From contig JAFEDS010000015.1 in the NCBI GenBank assembly GCA_018241505.1, positions 62,001 through 126,000 on the forward strand: 64,000 nucleotides of DNA, in the 5' to 3' direction. The DNA comes from Pseudomonadota bacterium (lineage in GTDB: Bacteria > Pseudomonadota > Gammaproteobacteria > Steroidobacterales > Steroidobacteraceae). A program made the translations under genes and the position numbers. This document shows positions 1 to 8,634 of the stretch, piece after piece. Position 1 is the stretch's first letter. Each line of letters begins with the position of its first letter. The notes under the pieces were generated by a model, which was not told the origin of the DNA, did no database searches, and was given only the letters and a program-made list of their open reading frames with translations.

Positions 1-1596
1 GCTGGAGGTGCGGCTGGTGCGGGGCTGCACATTGAAGAGGGGTATCCGGGTATCGAGCCGATACGGATTCTCAATCTGGAAGAAGGTCTCTTCGCCGGTG
101 AAGTCCTTGTTCTCACGAATGAAGCGGGCACCGGCAATCAGGGTGAGGCTGTCGGTGAGATCACGCTCAACCTGCCCGAAGATGGATGCCGAGCGAGTCT
201 TCAGGCGGGCCAGGGCCGCATCGTTCCACGGCACCCCCACCAACGGCTCAAACAGGCTGTCAGCGGGCGCCGAAAGCGCAAACGCCGAGTCGAGATCAAC
301 GTTGAGGTAGTACAGACCGGTTACCCACCGGAACCGCGGGATTTCGCCATTCAGGCGCAACTCCTGCGCCCAGGTACTGGAGCTCGCATCAAACAGAGCA
401 TTGACACTGCTGGCCGGGCCGCCATCGGCCGAGATCCCCTGGAACTTGGAGTAGTGTTTGTAGTCGGTGACCGAGGTGAGCGTGCTGCTCCCGAGGGGCC
501 ACGTGAATTTGCCCGTCGCGCTGTACGTATGCGTTGTATTCCAGTCGGGGACCGCGAAGTCCTGGCTGCATGAGAGGTCTTTGCGGTTTTGCGTGGTACA
601 GCTCGGGCCGTAGAGATTGCCGCCCGGTACCGGCCTCAGCACACCCGGGTCGAAACTCAGGGGATGATGGATTGGCGTACCGTCAGGAAGAATGGCCTGC
701 CGGTCTTCGTTGGGACCCGCGACAATCGTGCCGACGTGATTGCCCGCTGCGTCGAAGATCGGGACCGTGGGCTGCTCCAGGAAGGGCGCGGCATTCTGGA
801 TGGTGCGGGCGTAACTGCCTATCAACAGGAAGTTGGGACCGGCGGACTCGCCGAACTGCATTTCGCCGCGTACGCCGAGGGTATCCTCATCGCCTGTGCC
901 GGCGTGATCGGGGGAAATCGGCTTGCCGTCGAGCGTGGCCAGCCGGTTGGGATAGTCATTCTTGATGAACGGATCGTGCTTGCTGTACAGGAGGGCAACG
1001 CGAGCGCCGATTGCATCGGTCAGGGGCCCGCCCGCCGCGCTCTCTGCGCGGATCTGGTGATAGCTGCCGTAGGTAACATCCGTGTAGGCCTCAAACTGGT
1101 TCGTGGGCCGCTTTGAGAGGTAATGGACGAGGCCACCGGTGGCGTTGCGCCCAAACAGGGTGCCCTGGGGTCCCTTCAACACTTCGACGCGATCGAGATC
1201 GAAGACGCCGAAAATCTGGCCTTGCCCGAATGCGACATAGCCGTCGTCGACATAGACGGCGACCGGGGCTTCGGTGTGGTCATTGAAGTCGTTCTGGGTG
1301 ACGCCCCGGATGGTGAACAGCGTCTTTTGACCGCCGTTGTTGCCGCTGATGTACACCCCGGGCGACATCGCAGCGATATCCACGCTGTTGACGACGCCCA
1401 TTTCCTTCAATTGTGCGCCCGAAAACGCGCTGATGCTGATACCCACATCTTGAATGGATTGCTCGCGCTTCTGAGCGGTTACAGTGATTTCATCGAGTAC
1501 GCCCTCGGAGGCCTGGCCGGTGAGCCATGCGCCCGCAAGCACCGCCGTGGCCACACCGCCCCGCCACGCCGCACTCATTCGTTGGTACGCAGCCAT
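1..1596 (-). CDS. TonB-dependent receptor (partial, C-terminus beyond window)
   Basis: An open frame runs on the minus strand from an ATG at 1596 to the window edge, about 532 codons. After a signal-like segment (start MAAYQRMSAAWRGG, then a hydrophobic run ending near GQAS) comes the TonB-box/plug signature DEITVTAQKREQ, then a plug domain with VYVDDGYVAFG, DRVEVLKGPQGTLFGRNATGG and following barrel sequence. Such receptors import siderophores, glycans, sterol-like or other large nutrients across the outer membrane using TonB energy. The AQKREQSIQDV style is typical of sphingomonad and Steroidobacter receptors for organic substrates. The substrate cannot be read from sequence. The gene is divergent from a LysR regulator 129 bp away, which probably controls it. 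Confidence 0.93.
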   Translation of the reverse strand, partial: MAAYQRMSAAWRGGVATAVLAGAWLTGQASEGVLDEITVTAQKREQSIQDVGISISAFSGAQLKEMGVVNSVDIAAMSPGVYISGNNGGQKTLFTIRGVTQNDFNDHTEAPVAVYVDDGYVAFGQGQIFGVFDLDRVEVLKGPQGTLFGRNATGGLVHYLSKRPTNQFEAYTDVTYGSYHQIRAESAAGGPLTDAIGARVALLYSKHDPFIKNDYPNRLATLDGKPISPDHAGTGDEDTLGVRGEMQFGESAGPNFLLIGSYARTIQNAAPFLEQPTVPIFDAAGNHVGTIVAGPNEDRQAILPDGTPIHHPLSFDPGVLRPVPGGNLYGPSCTTQNRKDLSCSQDFAVPDWNTTHTYSATGKFTWPLGSSTLTSVTDYKHYSKFQGISADGGPASSVNALFDASSSTWAQELRLNGEIPRFRWVTGLYYLNVDLDSAFALSAPADSLFEPLVGVPWNDAALARLKTRSASIFGQVERDLTDSLTLIAGARFIRENKDFTGEETFFQIENPYRLDTRIPLFNVQPRTSRTSS

Positions 1597-1665
1597 GTGA
1601 GCCGCCCCTTTATCGTTGTTGGCGAGGCGAGTATATTTTTGACATCCGGAGCCAAAAATCCCGCG

Positions 1666-1688
1666 CGAGTCATAACTTTGTTGACTCG
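1666..1688. promoter_or_regulatory. Inverted repeat, candidate LysR operator
   Basis: A perfect 7-bp inverted repeat (CGAGTCA, 9-bp spacer, TGACTCG) lies in the 129-bp gap between the divergent TonB receptor and the LysR gene, 37 bp before the LysR start. Position and dyad symmetry fit an autoregulatory LysR-type site also acting on the receptor. Binding is inferred. Confidence 0.45.
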
Positions 1689-1725
1689 GCGAGAACAATC
1701 CCTACAACACAACGAGGCGCGGAGC

Positions 1726-2619
1726 ATGAGTCGCTGGGATCTGATGCAGTCTTTTGTCCAGGTGGTGGATGCCGGCAGCTTCTCGGCGGCCGCCGAGCGC
1801 ATGCAGGTGTCCAAGTCGCTATTGAGCAAGAATGTCGCGCGGCTCGAGCGGCACCTGGGTACCCAGTTGCTGGTGCGCACGACCCGGCGGCTGAACCCGA
1901 CCGATGCCGGCGCAGCCCTGTTTCAGAAGTGCGAACGGCTGTTCAATGATCTCGAGGAGGCTGAGCAGTCGGTGCTGAGCCTCGATGTGAAGCCTCGGGG
2001 GCACCTGCGGGTTGTGTGTACGGATGTGTTGGGGGAGCAATATGTTGCGCGGGCGGCGGCGGCCATGTGCGCTCTACATCCTCAATTGAAGGTGGATGTG
2101 CATGTAACGATGCGCACTGTCGACCTCGTGGCCGAGGGCTACGACCTGGCGATCCGCTATGGAGAGCTCACCGACTCATCGCTGAAGGCGCGCAAGGTGT
2201 ACGAGCTTCCCCACGTCGTCTGCGCATCCCCGGAGTACTTTGCAAAGCACGGCAGGCCCGAGACCATCGAGGACCTGCGCCAGCACAATTGTATTGTCGC
2301 CACATTCGATCCGTGCACGACCTGGCACTTCAAGGTCGATGGGCGCGACATCCCCATCGATCTGCAGGGGAATTGGCGCAGCAACAGCGGCTCGGCACTG
2401 GTGACGGCCGCGGCTGAGGGCGTCGGTATCTGCCGCCTGCCGCTTCTGTATGTACGCGACTTTCTCAACAGCGGGCGACTGATAGCGGTTCTCGAGGAGT
2501 TCCGTTCGGATCCCCTGCCCGTCTGGATGGTGTATCCCAATGCACGCTACGTGCCGGCCAAGGTGCGTTTCTTTATTGACTACTTCTGCGACAACATTGA
2601 GCGGTTGGCGCAGCTTTGA
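1726..2619 (+). CDS. LysR-family transcriptional regulator
   Basis: The 297-residue protein starts at the ATG at 1726 (MSRWDLMQSFVQVVDAGSF). The open frame continues far upstream, but that part overlaps the receptor gene on the other strand, and the LysR family begins here. Residues about 1-60 form the winged helix-turn-helix (SFSAAAERMQVSKSLLSKNV, then LERHLGTQLLVRTTRRL). Residues about 90-295 form the substrate-binding domain. The style matches the large CrgA/DsdC-like branch of LysR proteins that regulate a divergent neighbour, here the TonB receptor. The stop codon is one base from that of the convergent GMC gene. The effector is unknown. Confidence 0.93.
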   Translation: MSRWDLMQSFVQVVDAGSFSAAAERMQVSKSLLSKNVARLERHLGTQLLVRTTRRLNPTDAGAALFQKCERLFNDLEEAEQSVLSLDVKPRGHLRVVCTDVLGEQYVARAAAAMCALHPQLKVDVHVTMRTVDLVAEGYDLAIRYGELTDSSLKARKVYELPHVVCASPEYFAKHGRPETIEDLRQHNCIVATFDPCTTWHFKVDGRDIPIDLQGNWRSNSGSALVTAAAEGVGICRLPLLYVRDFLNSGRLIAVLEEFRSDPLPVWMVYPNARYVPAKVRFFIDYFCDNIERLAQL

Positions 2620-2620
2620 C

Positions 2621-4192
2621 TCAGGCGACGACGCGGTTCCAGTCGGACAACAGGTGAGCCGCCGATCGGGCCGCCAGCGCATGCGCGGTGAAGGTGGGAT
2701 TGACGCCCGCGCTGGTTGGAAATAATCCGGGGCCGGCCACGACCAGGTTGGGAATGTCGTGCAACTGACCGAACGAGTTGGTGACGGAATCGGCCGGTGT
2801 GTTACCCATCACGGTTCCTCCCATGATGTGCATGCTGCCCGCTGGGTTGTTCCAGACCTCCGGCGCGCCGGCGGCTGAGATGATGGCTTTGCCTTCGTTG
2901 ATCGCCGCCTGCCACAACGCAGCGGACTCAGGATGAGCAGTGTGGGCAACACGCGCCTGGGGTACACCGTGCTCGTCCAGACTCTGCGCTAACGTTACTC
3001 GATTCTCCGCCACCGGCAGTCCCTCGCAGACAGCCGTCATGACGGCATAACCGCGTTTGGCCCGCTGCATGAACGTCTGCAGCGGCGCACCGATCAAGTC
3101 GGGCCGCGAGGTCGAGACACCCAGCAGGTCCGTAGGTTTGACAGCCTGGGCGATGATCCATTGATAGCTGCCGAACGCACCGGCCTTGCGGTGAGTCAAC
3201 TTGGGATAGCTATCCTGGTTGACCAACTGACCACCCAGCGCACCCATGTAGTGTTGAGTCTCCTCGTAGAATATGCCGTTCACCACCCCCGCCAGGTGGG
3301 TCATGACATAGCGGCCGAGCTGGTCGGTTGTATTGCCGAGGCCTTTGGGATGCTTGTTGTTGGCGGATGCGAGCAGCAGGCGGGGGTTCTGGATGGAGAA
3401 CGCCGCGAGCACTACGAGGCTCGAGTTCAACGTCTGACGCTCGCCTGAGTGTGTGACGACCTCCACTCCCGTTGCTCGCCGGCCCGTTGAATCGGTCAGC
3501 ACTTTCGTCACGGTGGTATCGGTCAGTAGTGTTGCGCCCTTTGCAAATGCACGCGGCAGGTGGACCGCGTGGGGGTTGCCAAGGGCGCCGATCGGGCAGC
3601 CTGCATCACACCAACCATCCCAAAGACAGGCCGGGCGGTTGTTGTAGACCACGGAATTCACGGCTAACGGCAGGGGCGCGACCGTCTTGCCCATCTTGGC
3701 GAAACCGCGGGCCAGGGCATGACCTTGCGCAAAGACTTTGACCGGCGGCATGGGATAGGGCTCGCCGGACGGGCGCCAGATCTCCTGCCTGGCATCACCC
3801 GAAATCCCCACTTCGCGCTGCACCCGGTCGTAAAAAGGAGCGAGATCGCTGTAGGCGATGGGCCAGTTCCTGCCGCGCTGGTAGCGCGTGAACATGTCGA
3901 AATCTTCCGGATGCATGCGCGGCCAGACGGCGTAGTGATGAGCCGCGCTGCCGCCAACACCATACCCGGTGTTGAACACATAACTGATCGGGTTCTTGCC
4001 CTCTTCCAGGACCGGCGTACCGGTCCATTTGAGGCGCCGGGCATAGAGAGATGAGCTGATCATCTGGCTCGGCTGCCGGTCGGGACCTGTCTCCAACATC
4101 AGGACGCGCTTACCGCCTTCGGCGAGGTAGGCCGCCATGGCACTTCCCGTGGCACCCGACCCGACAACAATCGCATCAACAGGTTGGTTCAC
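2621..4192 (-). CDS. GMC family FAD-dependent oxidoreductase
   Basis: The protein has about 523 residues. An N-terminal Rossmann motif (VVGSGATGS, residues about 10-17) binds FAD. The C-terminus carries the GMC active-site region SMHIMGGTVMG and the NPTFTAHALA segment with the conserved His/Asn pair. This C-terminal pattern is that of gluconate/sorbitol dehydrogenase flavoprotein subunits, which oxidise sugar or polyol hydroxyls and pass electrons to a cytochrome. The upstream gene encodes the matching subunit-3-like protein. Its TGA overlaps the GTG at 4192 (GTGA), implying translational coupling. A second GTG at 4201 is possible. I see no cytochrome c subunit next to it, so the electron acceptor is unknown. 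Confidence 0.88.
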   Translation of the reverse strand: MNQPVDAIVVGSGATGSAMAAYLAEGGKRVLMLETGPDRQPSQMISSSLYARRLKWTGTPVLEEGKNPISYVFNTGYGVGGSAAHHYAVWPRMHPEDFDMFTRYQRGRNWPIAYSDLAPFYDRVQREVGISGDARQEIWRPSGEPYPMPPVKVFAQGHALARGFAKMGKTVAPLPLAVNSVVYNNRPACLWDGWCDAGCPIGALGNPHAVHLPRAFAKGATLLTDTTVTKVLTDSTGRRATGVEVVTHSGERQTLNSSLVVLAAFSIQNPRLLLASANNKHPKGLGNTTDQLGRYVMTHLAGVVNGIFYEETQHYMGALGGQLVNQDSYPKLTHRKAGAFGSYQWIIAQAVKPTDLLGVSTSRPDLIGAPLQTFMQRAKRGYAVMTAVCEGLPVAENRVTLAQSLDEHGVPQARVAHTAHPESAALWQAAINEGKAIISAAGAPEVWNNPAGSMHIMGGTVMGNTPADSVTNSFGQLHDIPNLVVAGPGLFPTSAGVNPTFTAHALAARSAAHLLSDWNRVVA

Positions 4193-4695
4193 GCGCCCCA
4201 CCCCGATGGCGGAGCAATGTGTGCCATGTAGGGCACGCCCAATGACTGATACCCCTCGGGGGTGCCGTACACCACGTCGATCGCGTCATTGCGCAGGACG
4301 AAATAGAAAAGAGGCGCGGGAGGACCGTTCCAGTCGGGGACAGCATCCTTTGCCATCGCCTGCAACAGGGAGGGCACATCCGAGTGCCGGGCGGCTGCAG
4401 CCAGTCCGGACTGATAGAAAGGAGCGAAGGGCGGGTTGATGCCAAGGTACTTGAGCATGAGGAGGCTGTTCGCGAGTGGGCCGGAGAGCTGAATGTCTAT
4501 GAAGTGCGCCAGGCCCGCCTTCTTGCTCCCCGGAACCAGGGCCTCACCCAGGGACTCCAGTGTTCGTACCTGGTCCGGCGTGAAGATGCGATGAGGCACG
4601 CCCGCCGAGCGGGCCTGCGCGGGGGTGAGCAGCCTGGCACCCGCAAAGGCGAACAGCGCACCCTGCTTCAGAATGTCTCGTCGCGAGTGGGACAT
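4189..4695 (-). CDS. Gluconate 2-dehydrogenase subunit 3 family, Tat-exported
   Basis: The protein has 168 residues from the ATG at 4695. An in-frame start 39 bp upstream would bury the signal peptide. It opens with MSHSRRDILKQGALFAFAGA, a twin-arginine signal, followed by an LTPAQARSAG cleavage-type region. The mature part (LESLGEALVPGSKKAGLAHF, then ALFYFVLRNDAIDVVYGTPEGYQ in two stretches) is characteristic of the gluconate 2-dehydrogenase small subunit. In the family this subunit escorts the flavoprotein through Tat and forms part of a periplasmic, membrane-attached dehydrogenase. It overlaps the GMC gene and is divergent from the M20 peptidase 128 bp away. Confidence 0.85.
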   Translation of the reverse strand: MSHSRRDILKQGALFAFAGARLLTPAQARSAGVPHRIFTPDQVRTLESLGEALVPGSKKAGLAHFIDIQLSGPLANSLLMLKYLGINPPFAPFYQSGLAAAARHSDVPSLLQAMAKDAVPDWNGPPAPLFYFVLRNDAIDVVYGTPEGYQSLGVPYMAHIAPPSGWGA

Positions 4696-4823
4696 CGGGA
4701 CTCCGTAGCCAAGCCATGAGTATAGTGTCTCCATTTGGAGGAGAATGTTCGCCGGAAGTCACTAGATTGTTGATCCTGGGTGAACAATAGCTCACCTGAT
4801 CGATTTTCCGCCAGGGGCGTACC

Positions 4824-6284
4824 ATGGCGCGCTTCGTCACAAAAATGAGGGGATTCGCCTTGATGGTTCACCGCATGCTGGGATTGTGTGTTGTGCTGAC
4901 TGCGAGTATTGCCCAAGCGGCGGTTCCGCAAAGTGATGAGGCCACGCGCAAGCTGGCACACGACGTTCTCAAAGAGCTGATTGAAATCAACACCACGGAT
5001 TCCGTGGGCAGCACGACAGCGGCCGCCAACGCCATGGCGAAGCGCTTCAAGGCAGCCGGCTTCGCCGATGCCGACATGACGGTCATCGGTCCCAACGAGC
5101 GCAAGCGAAACCTGGTGGTACGCCTGCGCGGCAAGCCGGGCTCCAAACTCAAACCAATTCTGATCATTGCGCACACCGACGTCGTGGAGGCGAAGCGCGA
5201 GGACTGGACGACCGACCCGTTCGAGTTCGTCGAGAAGGACGGGTACTTCTACGGCCGTGGCACGCAGGACATGAAGGGCAGCGATGCCATTGCGGTGGCT
5301 GACCTGATACGTCTGAAGAAGGAAGGGTTCGTACCCAAGCGCGACATCATCCTTGCGCTCACGGCCGATGAAGAAAACGGCAAGTCGAACGGTGTCGACT
5401 GGTTGCTGAAGAATCATCGCGACCTGGTCGATGCGGAGTATGTCCTCAATCCCGACAGCGGTCAGGTGCACACGGACGAGCCGCTCACTTTGGAATTCGA
5501 AGCCACTGAGAAGCTGTACGCCGACTACCAGGTCATGGCGACCAACGCGGGGGGTCACAGCTCACTGCCGGTGCCGGACAATGCCATCTATCAGGTGGCG
5601 AACGCATTGAGTGCGCTCCAACACTACTCGTTTCCGGTCGAAATCAACCCGGTGACGCGCGGTTACTTCGAGGCGATGGCCAAAGTGGAGTCGGGGCAGA
5701 CTGCCGCCGATATGCGCGCCGTGTTGCAGAATCCGCCGGATCCTCAGGCTGCTGAGCGGCTGTCGAAAGACGCACGTTACAACTCAACCCTGCGAACCAC
5801 CTGCGTAGCCACGATGCTCAGCGGCGGTCACGCTCCCAATGCACTGCCCCAACGCGCCGGCGCGAATATCAATTGCCGCATCTTCCCGGGCCATCCACCG
5901 GAGGAAATCCGCCAGCAGCTCGCCAGGGTGATCAACGATCCGGCGGTGACGGTCCGCTATGTAAACACGAACGGCGAAGTGACTGACCATGCGCCTGAGC
6001 GCAAGGCGATGGCCGTGCCGCCGCTGCGTGCTGACATCATGAAAACACTCAACAAGGTGTCGCAGCAGATGTGGCCGGGAGTAACGCTGGTGCCACGAAT
6101 GGAAGTGGGCGCATCGGACAGCGTGTACAGCATGGCGGCCGGAATACCGAGCTACGGGATTTGCGGGCTGGCTATAAACCGGCACGACGACCGCATGCAC
6201 GGGCGCGATGAGCGGTTGGGAGTTGAGTCGTTTGATAACGGGCTCACCTTCTACTACCTGATGTTGAGAGATTTGACGAGCTGA
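4824..6284 (+). CDS. M20/M28-type zinc peptidase, exported
   Basis: The 486-residue protein has an N-terminal hydrophobic signal (LGLCVVLTASIAQAA). M20 metallopeptidase ligands are visible: H117 and D119 in AHTDVVE, D149 in GRGTQDMKG, and the catalytic/metal pair E183-E184 in TADEENG. A dimerisation-domain glycine/histidine patch (NAGGHSSLP, about residues 247-255) follows. The family hydrolyses dipeptides, acyl-amino acids or carboxy-terminal residues; the signal suggests a periplasmic enzyme. ATGs at 4845 and 4863 are alternatives, but 4824 has an AGGGG motif at good distance. A flavoenzyme gene follows 35 bp downstream, probably in the same operon. Confidence 0.92.
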   Translation: MARFVTKMRGFALMVHRMLGLCVVLTASIAQAAVPQSDEATRKLAHDVLKELIEINTTDSVGSTTAAANAMAKRFKAAGFADADMTVIGPNERKRNLVVRLRGKPGSKLKPILIIAHTDVVEAKREDWTTDPFEFVEKDGYFYGRGTQDMKGSDAIAVADLIRLKKEGFVPKRDIILALTADEENGKSNGVDWLLKNHRDLVDAEYVLNPDSGQVHTDEPLTLEFEATEKLYADYQVMATNAGGHSSLPVPDNAIYQVANALSALQHYSFPVEINPVTRGYFEAMAKVESGQTAADMRAVLQNPPDPQAAERLSKDARYNSTLRTTCVATMLSGGHAPNALPQRAGANINCRIFPGHPPEEIRQQLARVINDPAVTVRYVNTNGEVTDHAPERKAMAVPPLRADIMKTLNKVSQQMWPGVTLVPRMEVGASDSVYSMAAGIPSYGICGLAINRHDDRMHGRDERLGVESFDNGLTFYYLMLRDLTS

Positions 6285-6319
6285 GGGGATGATACCCCTC
6301 GTCAACCGCCCAGGCTGAA

Positions 6320-7450
6320 ATGAGCTCCGTCGACTTCGATGTGGTGGTTGTAGGCGCCGGGGTGGTGGGACTGGCGGTGGCGCGCGCGTGCGCGCTTGCA
6401 GGCCATCGCGTGCTCGTCATGGAACAGGCGGGTCGCGTTGGCACCGGCATTTCGGCTCGCAACTCCGAAGTCATCCATGCGGGGCTTTACTACCCTGAGG
6501 GAAGTTTGAAAGCCACGCTGTGCGTGCGCGGCCGTGAAGCATTGTATGAATACTGTCGGCAGCGGGGCATTGCTCAGCAACGTTGCGGCAAGCTCGTTGT
6601 CGCAACCGATGTGTCACAGCACGAGCAGCTCGAGGCGATTTTCCAACAGGGCGCGCGCAACGGGGTACGCGATCTCGTGTGGCTCTCCGGCACCGAGGTG
6701 CGGCAACTCGAGCCGGAGGTGTTTTGCACGCAGGCCTTCTTATCGCCGAGTACCGGCATCATCGACGCCCGGGCCTTCATGACCAGCCTGGTCGGCGACC
6801 TGGAGGCCCGGGGCGGTTGGGTGTCACTGCAGACTCGATTCGAGAGTGCTGAACGCGACGCCGCGGCGTTCCGCATCAACGCACGGTCCCAGGGAGAAGC
6901 GACTGTTGTTCGCAGCCGCTGGCTCATCAACAGTGCCGGGCTCGATGCAATGGCCGTTGCCGCACGGGTGTCGGGGCTTGCGCCGCAGTTCATCCCGAAG
7001 TTGTACCTGGCCAAAGGCCACTACTTCGCGGTGAGCGGACGGCCTTTCAAGAGACTGGTCTACCCCTTGCCCGCCGCCGGCGGCCTGGGCGTGCACGCGA
7101 CACTCCAACTCGATGGAGCGGTACGTTTCGGACCCGATGTTGAATGGGTTGACCGGGTCGATTATGACGTACAGCCAGGCCGCGCGAGGTTGTTTCAGGC
7201 GGCCATCCGTCGCTACTGGCCGAACCTCCCAGAGGGCGCCCTGCAGCCGGCGTATGCCGGGTTGCGGCCGAAGATCTCGGGGCCGGGCGAGCCGGCGGCC
7301 GACTTCAGAATCGACGGTCCGGGCGAGCACGGCATCGAGGGGTTGATCAACCTGTTGGGAATCGAATCGCCGGGGCTGACTGCCTCGCTTGCGTTGGCGG
7401 AGGCCTGCGCCGCGCTCGCCGGCCTCACCCCACCCGGCAGCCTCACATGA
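6320..7450 (+). CDS. L-2-hydroxyglutarate dehydrogenase-like FAD oxidoreductase
   Basis: The protein has 376 residues. A FAD-binding GAGVVG motif lies at residues 12-17. The segment ISARNSEVIHAGLYYPEGS is typical of L-2-hydroxyglutarate/LhgO-type enzymes. The middle contains STGIIDARAFM, and the end carries GIESPGLTASLALAE, the second FAD contact of the DAO superfamily. Relatives oxidise L-2-hydroxyglutarate or similar hydroxy acids and feed electrons into the quinone pool. The exact substrate here is inferred from family only. It follows the M20 peptidase by 35 bp, suggesting joint use in degrading imported amides or amino acids. Confidence 0.85.
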   Translation: MSSVDFDVVVVGAGVVGLAVARACALAGHRVLVMEQAGRVGTGISARNSEVIHAGLYYPEGSLKATLCVRGREALYEYCRQRGIAQQRCGKLVVATDVSQHEQLEAIFQQGARNGVRDLVWLSGTEVRQLEPEVFCTQAFLSPSTGIIDARAFMTSLVGDLEARGGWVSLQTRFESAERDAAAFRINARSQGEATVVRSRWLINSAGLDAMAVAARVSGLAPQFIPKLYLAKGHYFAVSGRPFKRLVYPLPAAGGLGVHATLQLDGAVRFGPDVEWVDRVDYDVQPGRARLFQAAIRRYWPNLPEGALQPAYAGLRPKISGPGEPAADFRIDGPGEHGIEGLINLLGIESPGLTASLALAEACAALAGLTPPGSLT

Positions 7451-7494
7451 ACCTTTCGAGCTCTGAAGCGTTGTATTGCTGTGTCGTGCGGCAA

Positions 7495-7508
7495 TTAACA
7501 TTTGTTGT
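7495..7508. promoter_or_regulatory. TAAC-N4-GTTA-type site upstream of Crp/Fnr gene
   Basis: TTAAC-ATTT-GTTGT lies 74 bp before the start of the first Crp/Fnr-type regulator and matches 8 of 10 half-site positions of the palindrome repeated through this window. It suggests autoregulation or cross-regulation. Confidence 0.4.
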
Positions 7509-7582
7509 TTCGCCGGCCACCCACTTGGAGAAAATACGCCGCTACGAAAATTCTATATGGATGGACCGTCCCGACAATCCTC

Positions 7583-8344
7583 ATGGTAATGAATCCGGCT
7601 CGTTATGTGCTGCACCGACGCGAACTGGTCGGCTCGCTGATCAGGGGTGATGCAAAGCTGTCTGAACTGATGAAGGGATCCGCGCGTACCCTGCCGGCGG
7701 GCCACGTGCTGATTGAAGCCAACACGGAACATGAATATGTCTACCGGCTGCGCGCGGGGTGGGCGTGCCGCAACCGGGCGGTACCCGACGGGCGCGACCA
7801 ATTCATTCTCATTTTTCTGCCCGGCGATCTGTTTGCCGTGAAAAGCCTGTTCATAACACGCCATCCCGACCGGGTGCAGATTCTTTCGGGCGCCATTGTT
7901 GAGCGCGTGCATTACATGCAGCTACAGGAGGCCTATTCACGGGACGTTGATATTGCCAACCTGTGCATGTGGCAATTGACCGAGGAAGAGCGCCGCCTGC
8001 ACGGCTGGGTATTTGGCCTCGGGCAAGGCAGCGCGGAGGAACGATTGGCACTGCTGCTGGTCGATTTACGAGGACGGCTCGTGCTTTCGGGCGCTATCCC
8101 CGCAGACACGTTGAGTTTCCAGTTCCCGTTGACGCAAGTCCAGGTTGGCGAGCAGCTCGGCATCACCCCTGTGCACACCAATCGCGTGATCAAATCGTTC
8201 CGGGAGCGCGGCATCGCCGCCTTCAGAAATGGCGAGTTGCACATCCAGAATTTTCCGGAATTGCGGCGTATTGCAGAACCCCTGATGGACGCGTATGAAC
8301 GAACGGCGGCACACTACGGGCTCGCCGAAGTTGAGAAGCCATGA
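7583..8344 (+). CDS. Crp/Fnr family transcriptional regulator (paralogue 1)
   Basis: The protein has 253 residues from the ATG at 7583; an ATG six bases on is equally possible and longer frames extend upstream without support. The N-terminal cyclic-nucleotide-type sensor barrel includes FLPGDLFAVKSL, about residues 75-86. The C-terminal winged helix has QVQVGEQLGITPVHTNRVIK, whose V-H-T-N-R recognition helix is shared by all four Crp/Fnr paralogues in the window. No Fnr-like N-terminal cysteine cluster is visible, so oxygen sensing through iron-sulphur is unlikely. The next gene overlaps by ATGA. A palindromic site sits 74 bp upstream. Confidence 0.9.
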   Translation: MVMNPARYVLHRRELVGSLIRGDAKLSELMKGSARTLPAGHVLIEANTEHEYVYRLRAGWACRNRAVPDGRDQFILIFLPGDLFAVKSLFITRHPDRVQILSGAIVERVHYMQLQEAYSRDVDIANLCMWQLTEEERRLHGWVFGLGQGSAEERLALLLVDLRGRLVLSGAIPADTLSFQFPLTQVQVGEQLGITPVHTNRVIKSFRERGIAAFRNGELHIQNFPELRRIAEPLMDAYERTAAHYGLAEVEKP

Positions 8345-8634
8345 GCCACGCACACAACGAAGACGCGGGAAATGCCGATGGGCCTTCCGAGGTTTCGATG
8401 CATCTGGCCTATGCGGAAGCCTGTATTGTTCTGCTCGAAAGCCTGATGCACGTTCTCATCGAGAAGCAGCTCGTGTCCAAGACCGAGCTGCTGAACGCCG
8501 TTGAAAGCGCCATGGACACCAAAAAGGCCATGGAGGATGCCCATTGGCACGAGACCATTGCGCCGCTGGCCGCGGGGGTGCTGGCGCAGCTAGGCAACAG
8601 TTTACGGGCGCTGCCGGATCGACCCGTGGTGTAG
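8341..8634 (+). CDS. Conserved hypothetical protein, coupled to Crp/Fnr gene
   Basis: The 97-residue acidic protein has a start ATG that overlaps the stop of the Crp/Fnr gene (ATGA), so it is translated with it. The sequence is largely helical with a central ACIVLLESLMHVLIEKQL segment and no transmembrane run or recognised motif. Being locked into the regulator's transcript suggests a partner or modulator role, but this is inference. It is convergent with the histidine kinase gene, whose stop lies immediately adjacent at 8635. Confidence 0.7.
   Translation: MSHAHNEDAGNADGPSEVSMHLAYAEACIVLLESLMHVLIEKQLVSKTELLNAVESAMDTKKAMEDAHWHETIAPLAAGVLAQLGNSLRALPDRPVV

Noticed and set aside
534-1596. Overlapping plus-strand frames of up to 175 codons over the left receptor
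   Set aside because: The minus strand encodes a clear TonB receptor with canonical plug motifs; the plus frames show no domain and are shadows.
1123-1725. Upstream 201-codon extension of the LysR frame
   Set aside because: It overlaps the receptor gene and its promoter and shows no family similarity; the LysR fold begins at 1726.
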